Assembly (NCBI GenBank): GCA_900551385.1 | Contig: URVS01000010.1 | Span: 1 to 14,612, forward strand | Length of the DNA stretch: 14,612 bases | DNA from: an uncultured Mollicutes bacterium | GTDB lineage: Bacteria > Bacillota_I > Bacilli_A > RFN20 > CAG-449 | Direction of reading: 5' to 3' | Shown: positions 1-6,510 of the stretch, one piece after another | How positions within the stretch are numbered: the stretch's first letter is position 1 | How the letters are laid out: every line of letters begins with the position of its first letter | Notes under the pieces: model-generated | The model's database searches: none | What the model was told of the DNA's origin: nothing | Seen by the model: the letters and a program-made list of their open reading frames with translations, nothing else | Program-made: the position numbers and the translations under genes

Positions 1-71
1 GCAGTTTTTTTAAGAAAATGCATTTTAGTATTTAATTTGCCACCCTAATATACTTGTCAAGACAATCTTAG

Positions 72-1382
72 CTAAATTTTTATTATATTTTTAGGCGATG
101 TATCTTTAGGCTCAATTTTATATTGATGAAGTTTGTTTAAAACATCTTCTCCAAACAATTCAATAAATGCATCTACTGGTGACGATGCACCTAGTGAAGC
201 TAAAAGTCGACTATTAAGATGAGAAGACAATTCGTAACATTGCTCTTGAGTAACATCTGAAATATCGGCTTTTTTGTTTATAAATAATCTTAATTGACTA
301 TTAATATTCTCTATATTTGGTTTTTGATTACTTGCTCCAGAATCACAAAAAAATAGTGATGTTCTTTTTTCACCATTTTTATCTATTTCAAAACTATTGA
401 TATCTGAAAATTTACAATCTCTATCTGTTATAATTGCTTCAAATACTTTTTTGAAATTGCATATACCTAATTCGTTTTCAATTTTGTCAAAGACATTAAC
501 AACTTTTTCATTGTTAGGTTTTTCAATTATATACAATGCAATGAATTGTATTTGAGGAATCGTTAAAGATAAAATCATTTTAGATGAACAATGAGGTACA
601 CCTAAAAAATCCATTTCCCAAAATAAAACAATTCTATTTTTGGCTTGATAAATAATCCAATCTTTATATAAATGACCAGTTCTATCCAATCCTTTATTTT
701 CTTTATATTCATATTGTGAAGGTAATTTTTTCTTTCTTTTCTTTAAAGTAATTACTTTTGGTAAATTATGAACAGAAATAGTTAAATATTCGTTGTGAAT
801 ATATCTATATAATGTTGATGTAGATACCGCTGCATCTCCTTCTAATAAATTAGCTATATGATAAATTGATTGACCATTTTCAACCCCTTTTTTCACAGTA
901 TCATTAATTTCTTGAAACGCTTCAGGAGATTTATCTATTCCAGATCTTGATTCACGTAGAATTTTTCTATAATTATTATCAGCAACAGCTGAATAATACA
1001 TATATTTGTCTAATGGGCAAATATCTTTTTTCTTACAACCATTACATACAAATGGAAATCTTTCTTTCCTATTGCATTTAAATATTATTTTAGAAGGGCA
1101 CCAATTCATTGTTTTGCATCTAACACATTTATTTTTACACCCAACTTTTTTGCAATTACCCTTTTTATGACAATTCTTTTTGTTGGCACAATCTACACAA
1201 AATGATGTGTCATCTATATTTCCTTTTTTTAGAACTCTTCTTTTTTTTATTTCTCTAGATACATTTGTTGGATCCAAATTAACCAATTCACCAATTTCTT
1301 TTGCAGTACAATTATTTTCTAAACAGTTTACGATAACTTCTCTTTTTGATCTATCTAAATGTTTCCCTAATGGTTTTCCCAT
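72..1382 (-). CDS. IS30-family transposase with cysteine-rich region
   Basis: DDE transposase that cuts and joins the ends of its own insertion sequence. Numbering from the ATG at 1382 gives 436 residues. An N-terminal helix-turn-helix of the IS30 type (about 5-50) is followed by a stretch with 12 cysteines (about 62-122), which may bind zinc. A second DNA-binding helical part follows (about 150-200), then the catalytic core. The DDE residues are visible as Asp258 (in WEMDF), Asp320 (in TDRD) and Glu358 (in PNIEN), so the enzyme looks complete. The frame stays open to a GTG at 1415, but the Shine-Dalgarno GGAGG (about 1392-1396) lies inside that extension. The true start is therefore ATG 1382 (9-nt spacing) or ATG 1388 (3-nt spacing). 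It ends with TAG. The weakly similar third acidic motif and the cysteine stretch make it a divergent IS30 member, but the family call is firm. Confidence 0.9.
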   Translation of the reverse strand: MGKPLGKHLDRSKREVIVNCLENNCTAKEIGELVNLDPTNVSREIKKRRVLKKGNIDDTSFCVDCANKKNCHKKGNCKKVGCKNKCVRCKTMNWCPSKIIFKCNRKERFPFVCNGCKKKDICPLDKYMYYSAVADNNYRKILRESRSGIDKSPEAFQEINDTVKKGVENGQSIYHIANLLEGDAAVSTSTLYRYIHNEYLTISVHNLPKVITLKKRKKKLPSQYEYKENKGLDRTGHLYKDWIIYQAKNRIVLFWEMDFLGVPHCSSKMILSLTIPQIQFIALYIIEKPNNEKVVNVFDKIENELGICNFKKVFEAIITDRDCKFSDINSFEIDKNGEKRTSLFFCDSGASNQKPNIENINSQLRLFINKKADISDVTQEQCYELSSHLNSRLLASLGASSPVDAFIELFGEDVLNKLHQYKIEPKDTSPKNIIKI

Positions 1383-1419
1383 ATTCATTATCCTCCAATT
1401 TAATATGGGTGGCACTTTT

Positions 1420-1448
1420 ATTATACTAAATGCAGTTTACAATGAAAA
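1420..1448 (-). promoter_or_regulatory. Promoter of the IS30 transposase, inside the element's right end
   Basis: On the minus strand TTTTCA (1448-1443) and a perfect TATAAT (1425-1420) are separated by 17 nt. The predicted transcript begins about 30 nt before the transposase Shine-Dalgarno. The promoter overlaps the inverted repeat and two TGCA boxes, so transposase binding to its own end could repress it. That repression is inferred. Confidence 0.55.
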
Positions 1449-1493
1449 TTGCAGTTTTTTAAACTTATTGCAGTTTAAAGCATAATAAACTGC
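1432..1493. repeat. 19-bp-period GCAGTTT boxes at the IS30 right end, closing in an inverted repeat
   Basis: GCAGTTT starts at 1432, 1451 and 1470, exactly 19 bp apart. The last copy forms a perfect 8-bp inverted repeat, GCAGTTTA (1470-1477) with TAAACTGC (1486-1493), around an 8-nt spacer. The left end shows the same 19-bp period (GCAGTTT at 1, GCATTTT at 20, GCC at 39). These are likely transposase binding sites. The role is inferred from position and periodicity. Confidence 0.6.
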
Positions 1494-1670
1494 GTTTACT
1501 TTAAAAACTTGCGAATAAAAAAATATTTTCAATAATTTTACTTATATTTATATAAGTAATTTATCAAAAATATTATTTTAATCCTAAATTTATAGTGTTA
1601 AATCCCAAACATGGGGAATTTTGAAATAAAAGAAATATAATTTGGCAAATTACTTTCACAAGCAAAAACT

Positions 1671-1708
1671 AGGTGAGTTTACTTTCGGGTAGATTCACCT
1701 TTTCATTT
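1671..1708 (+). terminator. Strong intrinsic terminator hairpin, possibly bidirectional
   Basis: A 12-bp stem, AGGTGAGTTTAC (1671-1682) with GTAGATTCACCT (1689-1700), carries two G-T wobbles and the loop TTTCGG. TTTTCATTT follows on the plus strand. On the minus strand the stem is followed by AGTTTTT, so it could stop transcription in both directions. Confidence 0.75.
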
Positions 1709-1749
1709 AATCTATATTAATAGATTATTTAATAAAAAAATGATATAAT
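1708..1749 (+). promoter_or_regulatory. Extended -10 promoter with overlapping palindrome, upstream of the accessory cluster
   Basis: TGATATAAT (1741-1749) is a perfect extended -10 element. No good -35 box is present; the expected place (about 1721-1726, TAGATT) is part of a perfect 8-bp palindrome TAATCTAT/ATAGATTA with a 4-nt loop (1708-1727). A palindrome over the -35 position is where a repressor operator would lie. Operator function is inferred; the -10 is seen directly. Confidence 0.55.
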
Positions 1750-1789
1750 ATGGTTAATAAATAAATTATGTAACTTTCGTGGTGATTAT

Positions 1790-2320
1790 ATGGATAAAGA
1801 ATTTAAAAAATTACTTTTAGATAAATTAGGAGAGGTATTAATTAACCATAATTTTTATGTTGCTGATTTAGGTAGTAATTATTGTGTATATCATAGAAGA
1901 AATGATGATTATATTGAGATAATTCAATGGTCAGAAGATAAATATAAAAAATATATTACTGTTTCTACATCTATAGCTTTTCTAGATACTATAGAAGAAA
2001 AATCAAATATTAATTACAAATGGTTTAAAGAATTTAATAATGGTGTTTTAGATAAAATAAATGTTGATGATTGTATTACAAAATATTTTTTAAAAGGTAA
2101 TTTTGGTGAGCGTTTTTATTTTGCTGATGTATATTTAGCTTTAGGAAGAGGTATTGTTGGTATTGGGCAAAAAGAAAAGAAACCTTTAGGAATTAGATTA
2201 AAGAAATATTCATCATCAACATATCAAGATATATGTGATTTAATTAAAAGAACATACAACACCAAGAACAACAAGAGAAAAAACAGCAACAACGACAACA
2301 AAAGCAAGCAACAACAATAA
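1790..2320 (+). CDS. Unknown protein, 5' part of a frameshifted CPCC-domain gene
   Basis: This is a 176-residue reading frame starting at ATG 1790 behind GGTG (1781-1784). The first roughly 155 residues look like a normal folded alpha/beta protein, with motifs such as IEIIQWSEDKY and GERFYFADVYLALGRG. No family is recognised with confidence; a remote resemblance to small DUF4304-like proteins is only an impression. The last roughly 20 residues are an Asn/Lys-rich tail that is clearly the out-of-frame reading of a CAA-rich tract. In the frame used by the next segment, the same DNA encodes a glutamine-rich linker leading straight into a CPCC motif. The two segments are therefore most simply one gene of about 490 codons broken by a 1-nt deletion near 2257, where TACAACACC would restore the frame as TACCAACACC. 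Its natural C-terminus is probably not at 2320. Confidence 0.65.
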   Translation: MDKEFKKLLLDKLGEVLINHNFYVADLGSNYCVYHRRNDDYIEIIQWSEDKYKKYITVSTSIAFLDTIEEKSNINYKWFKEFNNGVLDKINVDDCITKYFLKGNFGERFYFADVYLALGRGIVGIGQKEKKPLGIRLKKYSSSTYQDICDLIKRTYNTKNNKRKNSNNDNKSKQQQ

Positions 2321-3258
2321 GATGTCAATGTCCTTGCTGCGGTTACTATACTTTAAATTCAAGAAATATGAACGATATTTGTCCGGTGTGTTATTGGAAA
2401 AATGGACCTATTGAAGATCCAAATGAATTTGATGAATGTAATGGTATTTCATTAAATGAAGCAAGAAAAAACTATATTAGGTTTGGGTATAGTAAAAAAA
2501 GAGATAAATTTTGGGTTAGAAAACCTAGAAAGAATGAAATGTTTTGTAATCGTTATATTCATGAATATATTAATTTACTAGGTTTATATACAAATATTGA
2601 TATTTTGAAAAAAAATATTACTAAAGAAGTAAAAAAAGGAATCAAAGGTAAATTTAATAATTTGTATGATTGTGTTACTTATTTAAATTATAGCAAAGAG
2701 TATGCAATTAGATTTAATGATGACATGAAAGCTGAAGAGTTTGATAATGTATTTGAAACACTAATAAAAGATTTAGGAGAACCTGATTTATTTAATGAAT
2801 GGGAAGGATACATTTGGAAAAGAAGAGGATATGTTATAACATTAGGCTTAGTATCTTTAAATTATAATTACGAGGTTCCTATGATTTGTATTAAACGTAG
2901 AACTAGTATTTTTAATAGTAATCTTGATTATAAAAAATATATTGAAATAGCAAATTCTATAAGAGAACCATTAATTAATAGAGGGGTTAATCCTCAAATA
3001 ATGACTTATTATAAAATTGAATATTTTAAAGAATTTGGATTTAGCGTTTATATAAGAACTTTAAGCAAGCTTATTTCTATTAGTTATAAAAAACCAAAGT
3101 TATCTATCAATATAACACCAGTTGTACATGAACTTAATAACGAAATATTAAAAAATCAAAATAGATTTAATAAAGAAATAAAAGTTGAAAATGATTTAGA
3201 ATTAAAATCTAAGTTAGAAGAATTACTAGAAGAAACGAAAGAATATCATGGATTGTAA
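2248..3258 (+). pseudogene. CPCC cysteine-rich-domain protein, 3' part of the frameshifted gene
   Basis: The frame is open from 2248 but has no ATG, GTG or TTG before ATG 2368. Starting at 2368 would discard the hallmark CxCPCCG motif (2323-2343). The order is a Gln-rich linker (2257-2319), the CPCC motif, then CPVC (2380-2391), and the conserved stretch NGISLNEARKNY followed by VRKP. This matches the Cys-rich CPCC family (Pfam Cys_rich_CPCC), a small zinc-finger-like domain found in many uncharacterised bacterial proteins, often near toxin-immunity genes. About 230 further residues follow (about 2530-3258), an unrecognised soluble region with a charged helical C-terminus. Translation could begin at 2368 and give a 296-residue fragment lacking half the metal ligands. 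It ends 22 nt before the next gene. The domain call is firm; the function is unknown. Confidence 0.7.
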
Positions 3259-3280
3259 AAATAAATAGCAAAGGATGTGA

Positions 3281-4039
3281 TTGTATATGATTAAAAGTAA
3301 ATATAAGTTATTTCCAAAACATTTTATAAATGGGATAATTAAAACTATTCAAACATCCGAAAATTTAGATGCCGCAAAAGAAAATTTAAAAATCAAATTT
3401 GATTTAGATGATTTAGAAGTTAAATGTATTTTAAGTTTTAAATTGCCTTATTTAATTGAACTTGTTCGTTCAAACAATCTAAAACATTTTATTAGAAGGT
3501 TAAAAGACATTCATAGATTAGATGGATGTTTAGGATTAAATGATATTGTTAACATATTGGAGAAAAACAATATTGCTTATAGAAAATATGAAATAACTGA
3601 TTATGATTTTTATAAGAAAAAAGGATCAAAACTTGATTGTGCAACCTGTGATTTAGTTATTCTTGAAATTACTAATCCTAATCATAATCAACATTTAGAA
3701 ATCGAGATTGATAAAGTGTTGGATAGTGTTGTTGATTTATGGTTTGGTACTTATTGGTTTGAATATTATGAATGTCATAATGAACAAGAATTTATAGATT
3801 CATATTTAAATACAATAAAAGAAGTTATGCAAAATAAGATGACTTTTATGTGTTATCATTCAAAGTCAAACAATAGATGGTATGCCAACGCATGCTATTA
3901 TAAGGATGTAAACCCCGAGTTTGACGATACTGAAGATTTAGAAAAAAGATTAGAATCACTTAGAAATAAGAAAGTTCCTTTTAATACAATTATCTATTGT
4001 TTTAACTGGAGTGAAATAGAAATATATAAAAGTAAATAG
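3281..4039 (+). CDS. Hypothetical protein with GyrA-like helical segment
   Basis: A soluble protein of 252 residues with no recognised overall family. Residues 18-60 (IIKTIQTSENLDAAKENL, then KFDLDDLEVKCILSFKLPYL) closely resemble the DNA gyrase/topoisomerase IV A-subunit stretch of the form I..ir.s.d..eA...L..rF.Lse.qa.aIL.mrL. No other part of GyrA is present. The C-terminal half contains aromatic and acidic motifs (WFGTYWFEYYE, SNNRWYANACYY) and looks like a mixed alpha/beta domain. The start may be TTG 3281 (AAGGA at 3271-3275, 5-nt spacing) or ATG 3287 two codons later. It is the third segment of a co-directional cluster, 22 nt after the previous frame. An immunity or target-mimic role would be speculation. 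Confidence 0.7.
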   Translation: MYMIKSKYKLFPKHFINGIIKTIQTSENLDAAKENLKIKFDLDDLEVKCILSFKLPYLIELVRSNNLKHFIRRLKDIHRLDGCLGLNDIVNILEKNNIAYRKYEITDYDFYKKKGSKLDCATCDLVILEITNPNHNQHLEIEIDKVLDSVVDLWFGTYWFEYYECHNEQEFIDSYLNTIKEVMQNKMTFMCYHSKSNNRWYANACYYKDVNPEFDDTEDLEKRLESLRNKKVPFNTIIYCFNWSEIEIYKSK

Positions 4040-4041
4040 AT

Positions 4042-4065
4042 ATAATTCTTTAAGAAAAGAATTAT
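4042..4065 (+). terminator. Perfect 10-bp AT-rich hairpin between two cluster genes
   Basis: ATAATTCTTT (4042-4051) pairs with AAAGAATTAT (4056-4065) around the loop AAGA, just after the stop codon at 4037-4039. Only TTT follows the stem, so termination would be weak. It may act as an attenuator or as an RNA processing and stabilising element between genes. Confidence 0.4.
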
Positions 4066-4090
4066 TTAAAAAATTATGAGAGGTTAAACT

Positions 4091-4798
4091 ATGATTCAAT
4101 TTTACGGATATAATGATGCTAGAGCTATTGCAGCTTATAATAAACGTAATTTAACAAAAATGTTTTTAATATTTGCTTTAATTTGCATTGCTATATCTAT
4201 TGTTGCAATCGCAATTCATTTGTATGAATTACTATATGTTTGGGGAATATTTGCATTTTTGTTGTTGATCGTTTTATTTGCGAGTTCTTTTAGTAAATAT
4301 GATGATAAAATATTGAAAGAGAAAGGTATAAAAACTAAACATTTATTTGTAATTGAAGAATTTACATTGTTTAAAGATGGCAAAGAAATAAAAGAAATAG
4401 AAAATATTAATTTCTATTCATACAAAAAGTATGTTTTTTTAGAATTAAAAAAATCTTATTATTACATTCCAAAAGATGAATTATCAATTGGTATTGATGA
4501 ACTTATTAAAAGATTAAGAGAAGTAAAATTTTGGACAAGTATTGAAAGAATAATTCAAGAAATTAAAGAATACGTTGATGAAGATTATCTTGAAGGTGAT
4601 TTTACATTTACAAATGATACTATTGTTTGGAAATTAGGAATTCATAGATTCACATTTTACATAGATTTTTATGAAACAATGGTTAATCATGATAAATTAA
4701 GATTTAATAAGCGTTATGCTAATTATACTCATTATCACATTGATAATATTGACATTAAAAAAACAATAAAAGAATTTAACGAGAAATGGAGTAGATAA
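4091..4798 (+). CDS. Membrane protein with two helices and a possible PH-like cytosolic domain
   Basis: A protein of 235 residues starting at ATG 4091 with GAGG at 4080-4083 (7-nt spacing). Two adjacent transmembrane helices lie at about 22-42 and 47-67. The rest is predicted cytosolic. Residues about 84-130 form a strand-rich stretch (LFVIEEFTLFKDGKEI, KYVFLELKKSYYYIPKDEL) resembling the bacterial PH-like YcxB-type arrangement, in which two helices precede a small beta domain. That comparison is an inference from the pattern and is not a firm family match. A second soluble region (about 145-235) is unrecognised. The gene ends 3 nt before the next ATG, so the two are likely translationally coupled. 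Confidence 0.7.
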   Translation: MIQFYGYNDARAIAAYNKRNLTKMFLIFALICIAISIVAIAIHLYELLYVWGIFAFLLLIVLFASSFSKYDDKILKEKGIKTKHLFVIEEFTLFKDGKEIKEIENINFYSYKKYVFLELKKSYYYIPKDELSIGIDELIKRLREVKFWTSIERIIQEIKEYVDEDYLEGDFTFTNDTIVWKLGIHRFTFYIDFYETMVNHDKLRFNKRYANYTHYHIDNIDIKKTIKEFNEKWSR

Positions 4799-4801
4799 AT
4801 T

Positions 4802-5014
4802 ATGTTTGTAGCAGTTAAATATTTTGGATTTTATCCACTTGGTTCTGATGTTGAATTAAACGGTGTTAAGATAATGCAAGAATATTGGAATGAGTATAAT
4901 AAATTTATTATTTCAATTGGAAAAAAGAATGTTGTGAGTCTTTTATGCAACAAGTATTTTATGTTATTTCTAAAGATAAAATTGTGTTCTTTGTTGCTGT
5001 TGAATATGGATTAG
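4802..5014 (+). CDS. Unknown protein, 5' part (zero frame) of a gene split at a slippery heptamer
   Basis: ATG 4802 lies 3 nt after the previous stop, with GGAG at 4788-4791 (10-nt spacing). The first about 40 residues (through IISIGKK) look like a real N-terminus. After the A AAA AAG heptamer at 4921-4927 this frame becomes a low-quality hydrophobic tail ending at 5014. The -1 frame from the same point continues as a good protein to 5466. The real product is therefore probably about 221 residues made by joining both frames, or the gene is broken by loss of one A. If no shift occurs, a 70-residue peptide is made. Confidence 0.6.
   Translation: MFVAVKYFGFYPLGSDVELNGVKIMQEYWNEYNKFIISIGKKNVVSLLCNKYFMLFLKIKLCSLLLLNMD
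4921..4927 (+). other. A AAA AAG heptamer, candidate -1 frameshift site
   Basis: The heptamer sits in exactly the register needed for tandem -1 slippage: zero-frame codons AAA (4922-4924) and AAG (4925-4927) preceded by A. Shifting back one base leads into the frame that is open to 5466. A weak 5-bp stem, TGTTG (4930-4934) with CAACA (4948-4952), lies 2 nt downstream. The same motif drives frameshifting in dnaX and in IS3-type elements. A simple A7-to-A6 deletion would leave the same sequence. Confidence 0.4.
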
Positions 5015-5466
5015 GACATTATCATATTTTTTCAATTTCTGATAAAAAATCGAAAATTCTAGAAAAGAAAGTGATTAGTCAAAAAGAATATAACCATTTT
5101 GCTGTTGAAATTAATAAGGTGGCTAATGGTGTAAAGGCGTATGGAAGAATTATTATAGGATCTAGAGATCAAAATTATAAAATTGCGGATAGTTGTTTCA
5201 AATTAATAGATACAAAAGATAATATAGATTATACCCTGTATATATTTACAAATAGTGGAGAAGATAGATTCTATTTAGAGGTTTATAATCCAGAGTTAGT
5301 AGAAACTTCTCGAAATTATGTGTTAATTGGAAAAGCAACAAAAGTTATTTTGAGATGGGAAACTAAAGAAGAAGGATTACAAATTGTCGAAAGAAGAATG
5401 CTTAAAAATTATGTTGAGAATAAATATATTTGTAACAACCAAGAAAGAATAACTTTTTATCGATAA
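4928..5466 (+). CDS. Unknown protein, 3' part (-1 frame) of the split gene
   Basis: In the -1 frame the reading continues from the heptamer through ECCESFMQQVFYVISKDKIVFF to TAA at 5464-5466. An internal ATG at 4945 could start a 173-residue product on its own, but no Shine-Dalgarno stands before it. The protein is soluble and strand-rich (IVFFVAVEYGLGHYHIF, YGRIIIGSRDQNYKI, YTLYIFTNSGEDRFYLEVY) with a basic, helical C-terminus. No family is recognised. It belongs with the 5' part at 4802 and follows the membrane-protein gene without a gap, so these may work together. Confidence 0.6.
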
Positions 5467-5504
5467 ATATTAAAAAATTTTTATAAATTAAAATTTTAAT
5501 ATTT
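5465..5504 (+). repeat. AT-only inverted repeat before the HEPN/Toprim-N gene
   Basis: AAATATTAAAA (5465-5475) is the exact reverse complement of TTTTAATATTT (5494-5504). The 18-nt middle can pair further as AATTT with AAATT. It overlaps the stop codon of the previous gene and ends 7 nt before the GGAGG of the next, so it could act as a weak terminator or melt easily as part of a promoter region. Confidence 0.35.
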
Positions 5505-5521
5505 AAAATTTGGAGGTTGAC

Positions 5522-6133
5522 ATGGGAACATATATTACATTAGGAATTAAAAAATTTGATGTTGCGTGGGGAAAAAATAATTATTTTGAGCCTTTTAATG
5601 ATCTTTTTCAAGATAATGATTATAAGTATGTGGATTATTATTATGCCGAGAATGTTATCGAAAGAAAACTTGCGTATTCTTCTACAATACAAAAAATAAA
5701 AAAAAGACTAGATGTTTTAGGGTATGACATAGGTTCATGTAAAAAAATATACGATAATCTGTTTAAAGAGTATTACGAATATAGAGATGATGAAATTGTC
5801 TTATTAACGTTTGAAGAGTTTTATAATGTATTCACAAAAATTGATATTGGAAAGATTAATCAAAATTTATATAATGATGATTATGATTTAGGTGAGTATG
5901 CAAAAATTGTAGTTTTCGGACAATTAGAAATTAAAAAAATATTACCATTTAATGAAATAGGAATTGATTATGGATGGTATGAAAATATACCTCCAAGATT
6001 AATTTTAAGGATATTATGCGATAATCCTAGTGTGCAAGAAGAAGAGGTTACTTGGTATATTGCAGATGTTATAGAGTCCGAATGGGTGACTGAAGAAGAA
6101 CTAAATATGAAGAAATATATGATAATTATTTAA
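5522..6133 (+). CDS. HEPN/Toprim-associated N-terminal domain protein, truncated by IS66 remnant
   Basis: The start is ATG 5522, 5 nt after a strong GGAGG (5512-5516); an in-frame TTG at 5510 overlaps the ribosome site and is unlikely. The first about 75 residues match the HEPN/Toprim N-terminal domain (Pfam PF18871) as I know it: an MGTYITL start, KNNYFEPFNDLFQ, YYYAENVIERK and LDVLGYDIGSCKKIY. In known members this module precedes a HEPN ribonuclease-like or Toprim nuclease-like domain and is predicted to act in antiviral or toxin conflict. Here the frame continues through an acidic region (EEEVTWYIADVIESEWVTEEEL) and then stops within 12 codons of the start of an IS66 remnant. The last 8 residues (MKKYMIII) are transposon DNA read out of frame. 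No HEPN catalytic RxxxxH motif is left, so the effector domain has probably been lost. Confidence 0.65.
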   Translation: MGTYITLGIKKFDVAWGKNNYFEPFNDLFQDNDYKYVDYYYAENVIERKLAYSSTIQKIKKRLDVLGYDIGSCKKIYDNLFKEYYEYRDDEIVLLTFEEFYNVFTKIDIGKINQNLYNDDYDLGEYAKIVVFGQLEIKKILPFNEIGIDYGWYENIPPRLILRILCDNPSVQEEEVTWYIADVIESEWVTEEELNMKKYMIII

Positions 6134-6510
6134 AAAATGGATTAAAATTTAAGAAATATTGTGAAATAAATAATTTAAATTATCATAATACTCAAACAGG
6201 GATTTATCATTTTAGGAAGAAAAAAGAATTAGATAATAATGCTTCTGAAAGAAAAGTAAAAATGTTTGTTATTGGAAGAAATAATTGGTTATTTGCTAAT
6301 ACAATTAAAGGTGCAGAAGTATCTTGTAATTTATATTCATTATAAAGAACTGCAGTAGAAAACAATTTAAAACCTTTTGAATATTTAACTTATTTATTAG
6401 ATACATTAGGACCTTTAAATGAAAAAGAGAGATTATCTCTTTCTGATAATATTTTTCCTTAGTCAAATAATATTCATGATTATATTAAATTGAAAGATTC
6501 TAATATTTAA
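6094..6510 (+). pseudogene. IS66-family transposase remnant (tnpA-like piece joined to tnpC C-terminus)
   Basis: One frame from 6094 to TAA 6508-6510 is recognisable as insertion-sequence debris. The first part (KYEEIYDNYL, FKKYCEINNLNYH, YHFRKK) resembles the small IS66 accessory protein that precedes the transposase. It runs directly into the C-terminal part of the IS66 DDE transposase: LDNNASER, then FVIGRNNWLF, NTIKGAEVSC and YSL. A TAA at 6343-6345 and a TAG at 6460-6462 interrupt it. The TAG stands where IS66 proteins have Trp in an FPWS-like motif, so it is a TGG-to-TAG change. The downstream words (KPFEYLTYLLD, SNNIHDYIKL) complete the family's usual C-terminus. Most of tnpC and the left end are deleted. 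The sequence TTGACTCTTAC at 6521-6531 may be the old right terminal repeat. Confidence 0.85.

Larger units (their letters stand above)
1..1475 (-). mobile_element. IS30-family insertion sequence, left end probably cut by window start
   Basis: A complete IS30-type transposase (minus strand) is flanked by imperfect inverted repeats. On the left, TGCATTTTAGTAT (19-31) and TGCCACCC (38-45) are matched in reverse on the right by GGGTGGCA (1407-1414) and ATACTAAATGCA (1423-1434). Outside these lie further GCAGTTT boxes: 1 and 20 (as GCATTTT) on the left, and 1432, 1451 and 1470 on the right, all with 19-bp period. The right side has one more box than is visible on the left, so the left tip probably lies before base 1. 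No target-site duplication can be assessed and the exact right boundary (about 1453-1493) is uncertain. The intact transposase suggests a recent, possibly active copy. Confidence 0.8.
1486..1789. other. Gene-free spacer between IS30 and the accessory cluster
   Basis: No credible coding frame was found. The spacer holds a 9-bp inverted repeat TTACTTATA/TATAAGTAA with a 4-nt loop (1538-1559), a weak CCC/GGG hairpin near 1604-1622, the terminator hairpin at 1671-1700, a palindrome at 1708-1727 and the promoter of the next gene at 1741-1749. The terminator has no plus-strand gene in front of it inside the window. It may be what remains of a gene that the insertion displaced, or the end of a small RNA. 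Confidence 0.5.

Noticed and set aside
1413..1415. GTG start giving a 447-residue IS30 transposase
   Set aside because: The Shine-Dalgarno GGAGG lies inside that extension, so initiation is at ATG 1382 or 1388.
1180..1485. 101-codon plus-strand open frame opposite the IS30 transposase
   Set aside because: It lies antisense to a clearly recognised transposase, has no domain resemblance and is explained by that gene's base pattern.
2248..2262. Programmed frameshift in the CPCC gene
   Set aside because: The needed change is -1, but zero-frame codons ATT AAA AGA do not allow tandem re-pairing and no slippery heptamer is present; a 1-nt deletion is simpler.
2257..2319. CAA-rich tract as a CRISPR or tandem-repeat array
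   Set aside because: It is a low-complexity coding tract for a glutamine-rich linker, without repeat-spacer structure.
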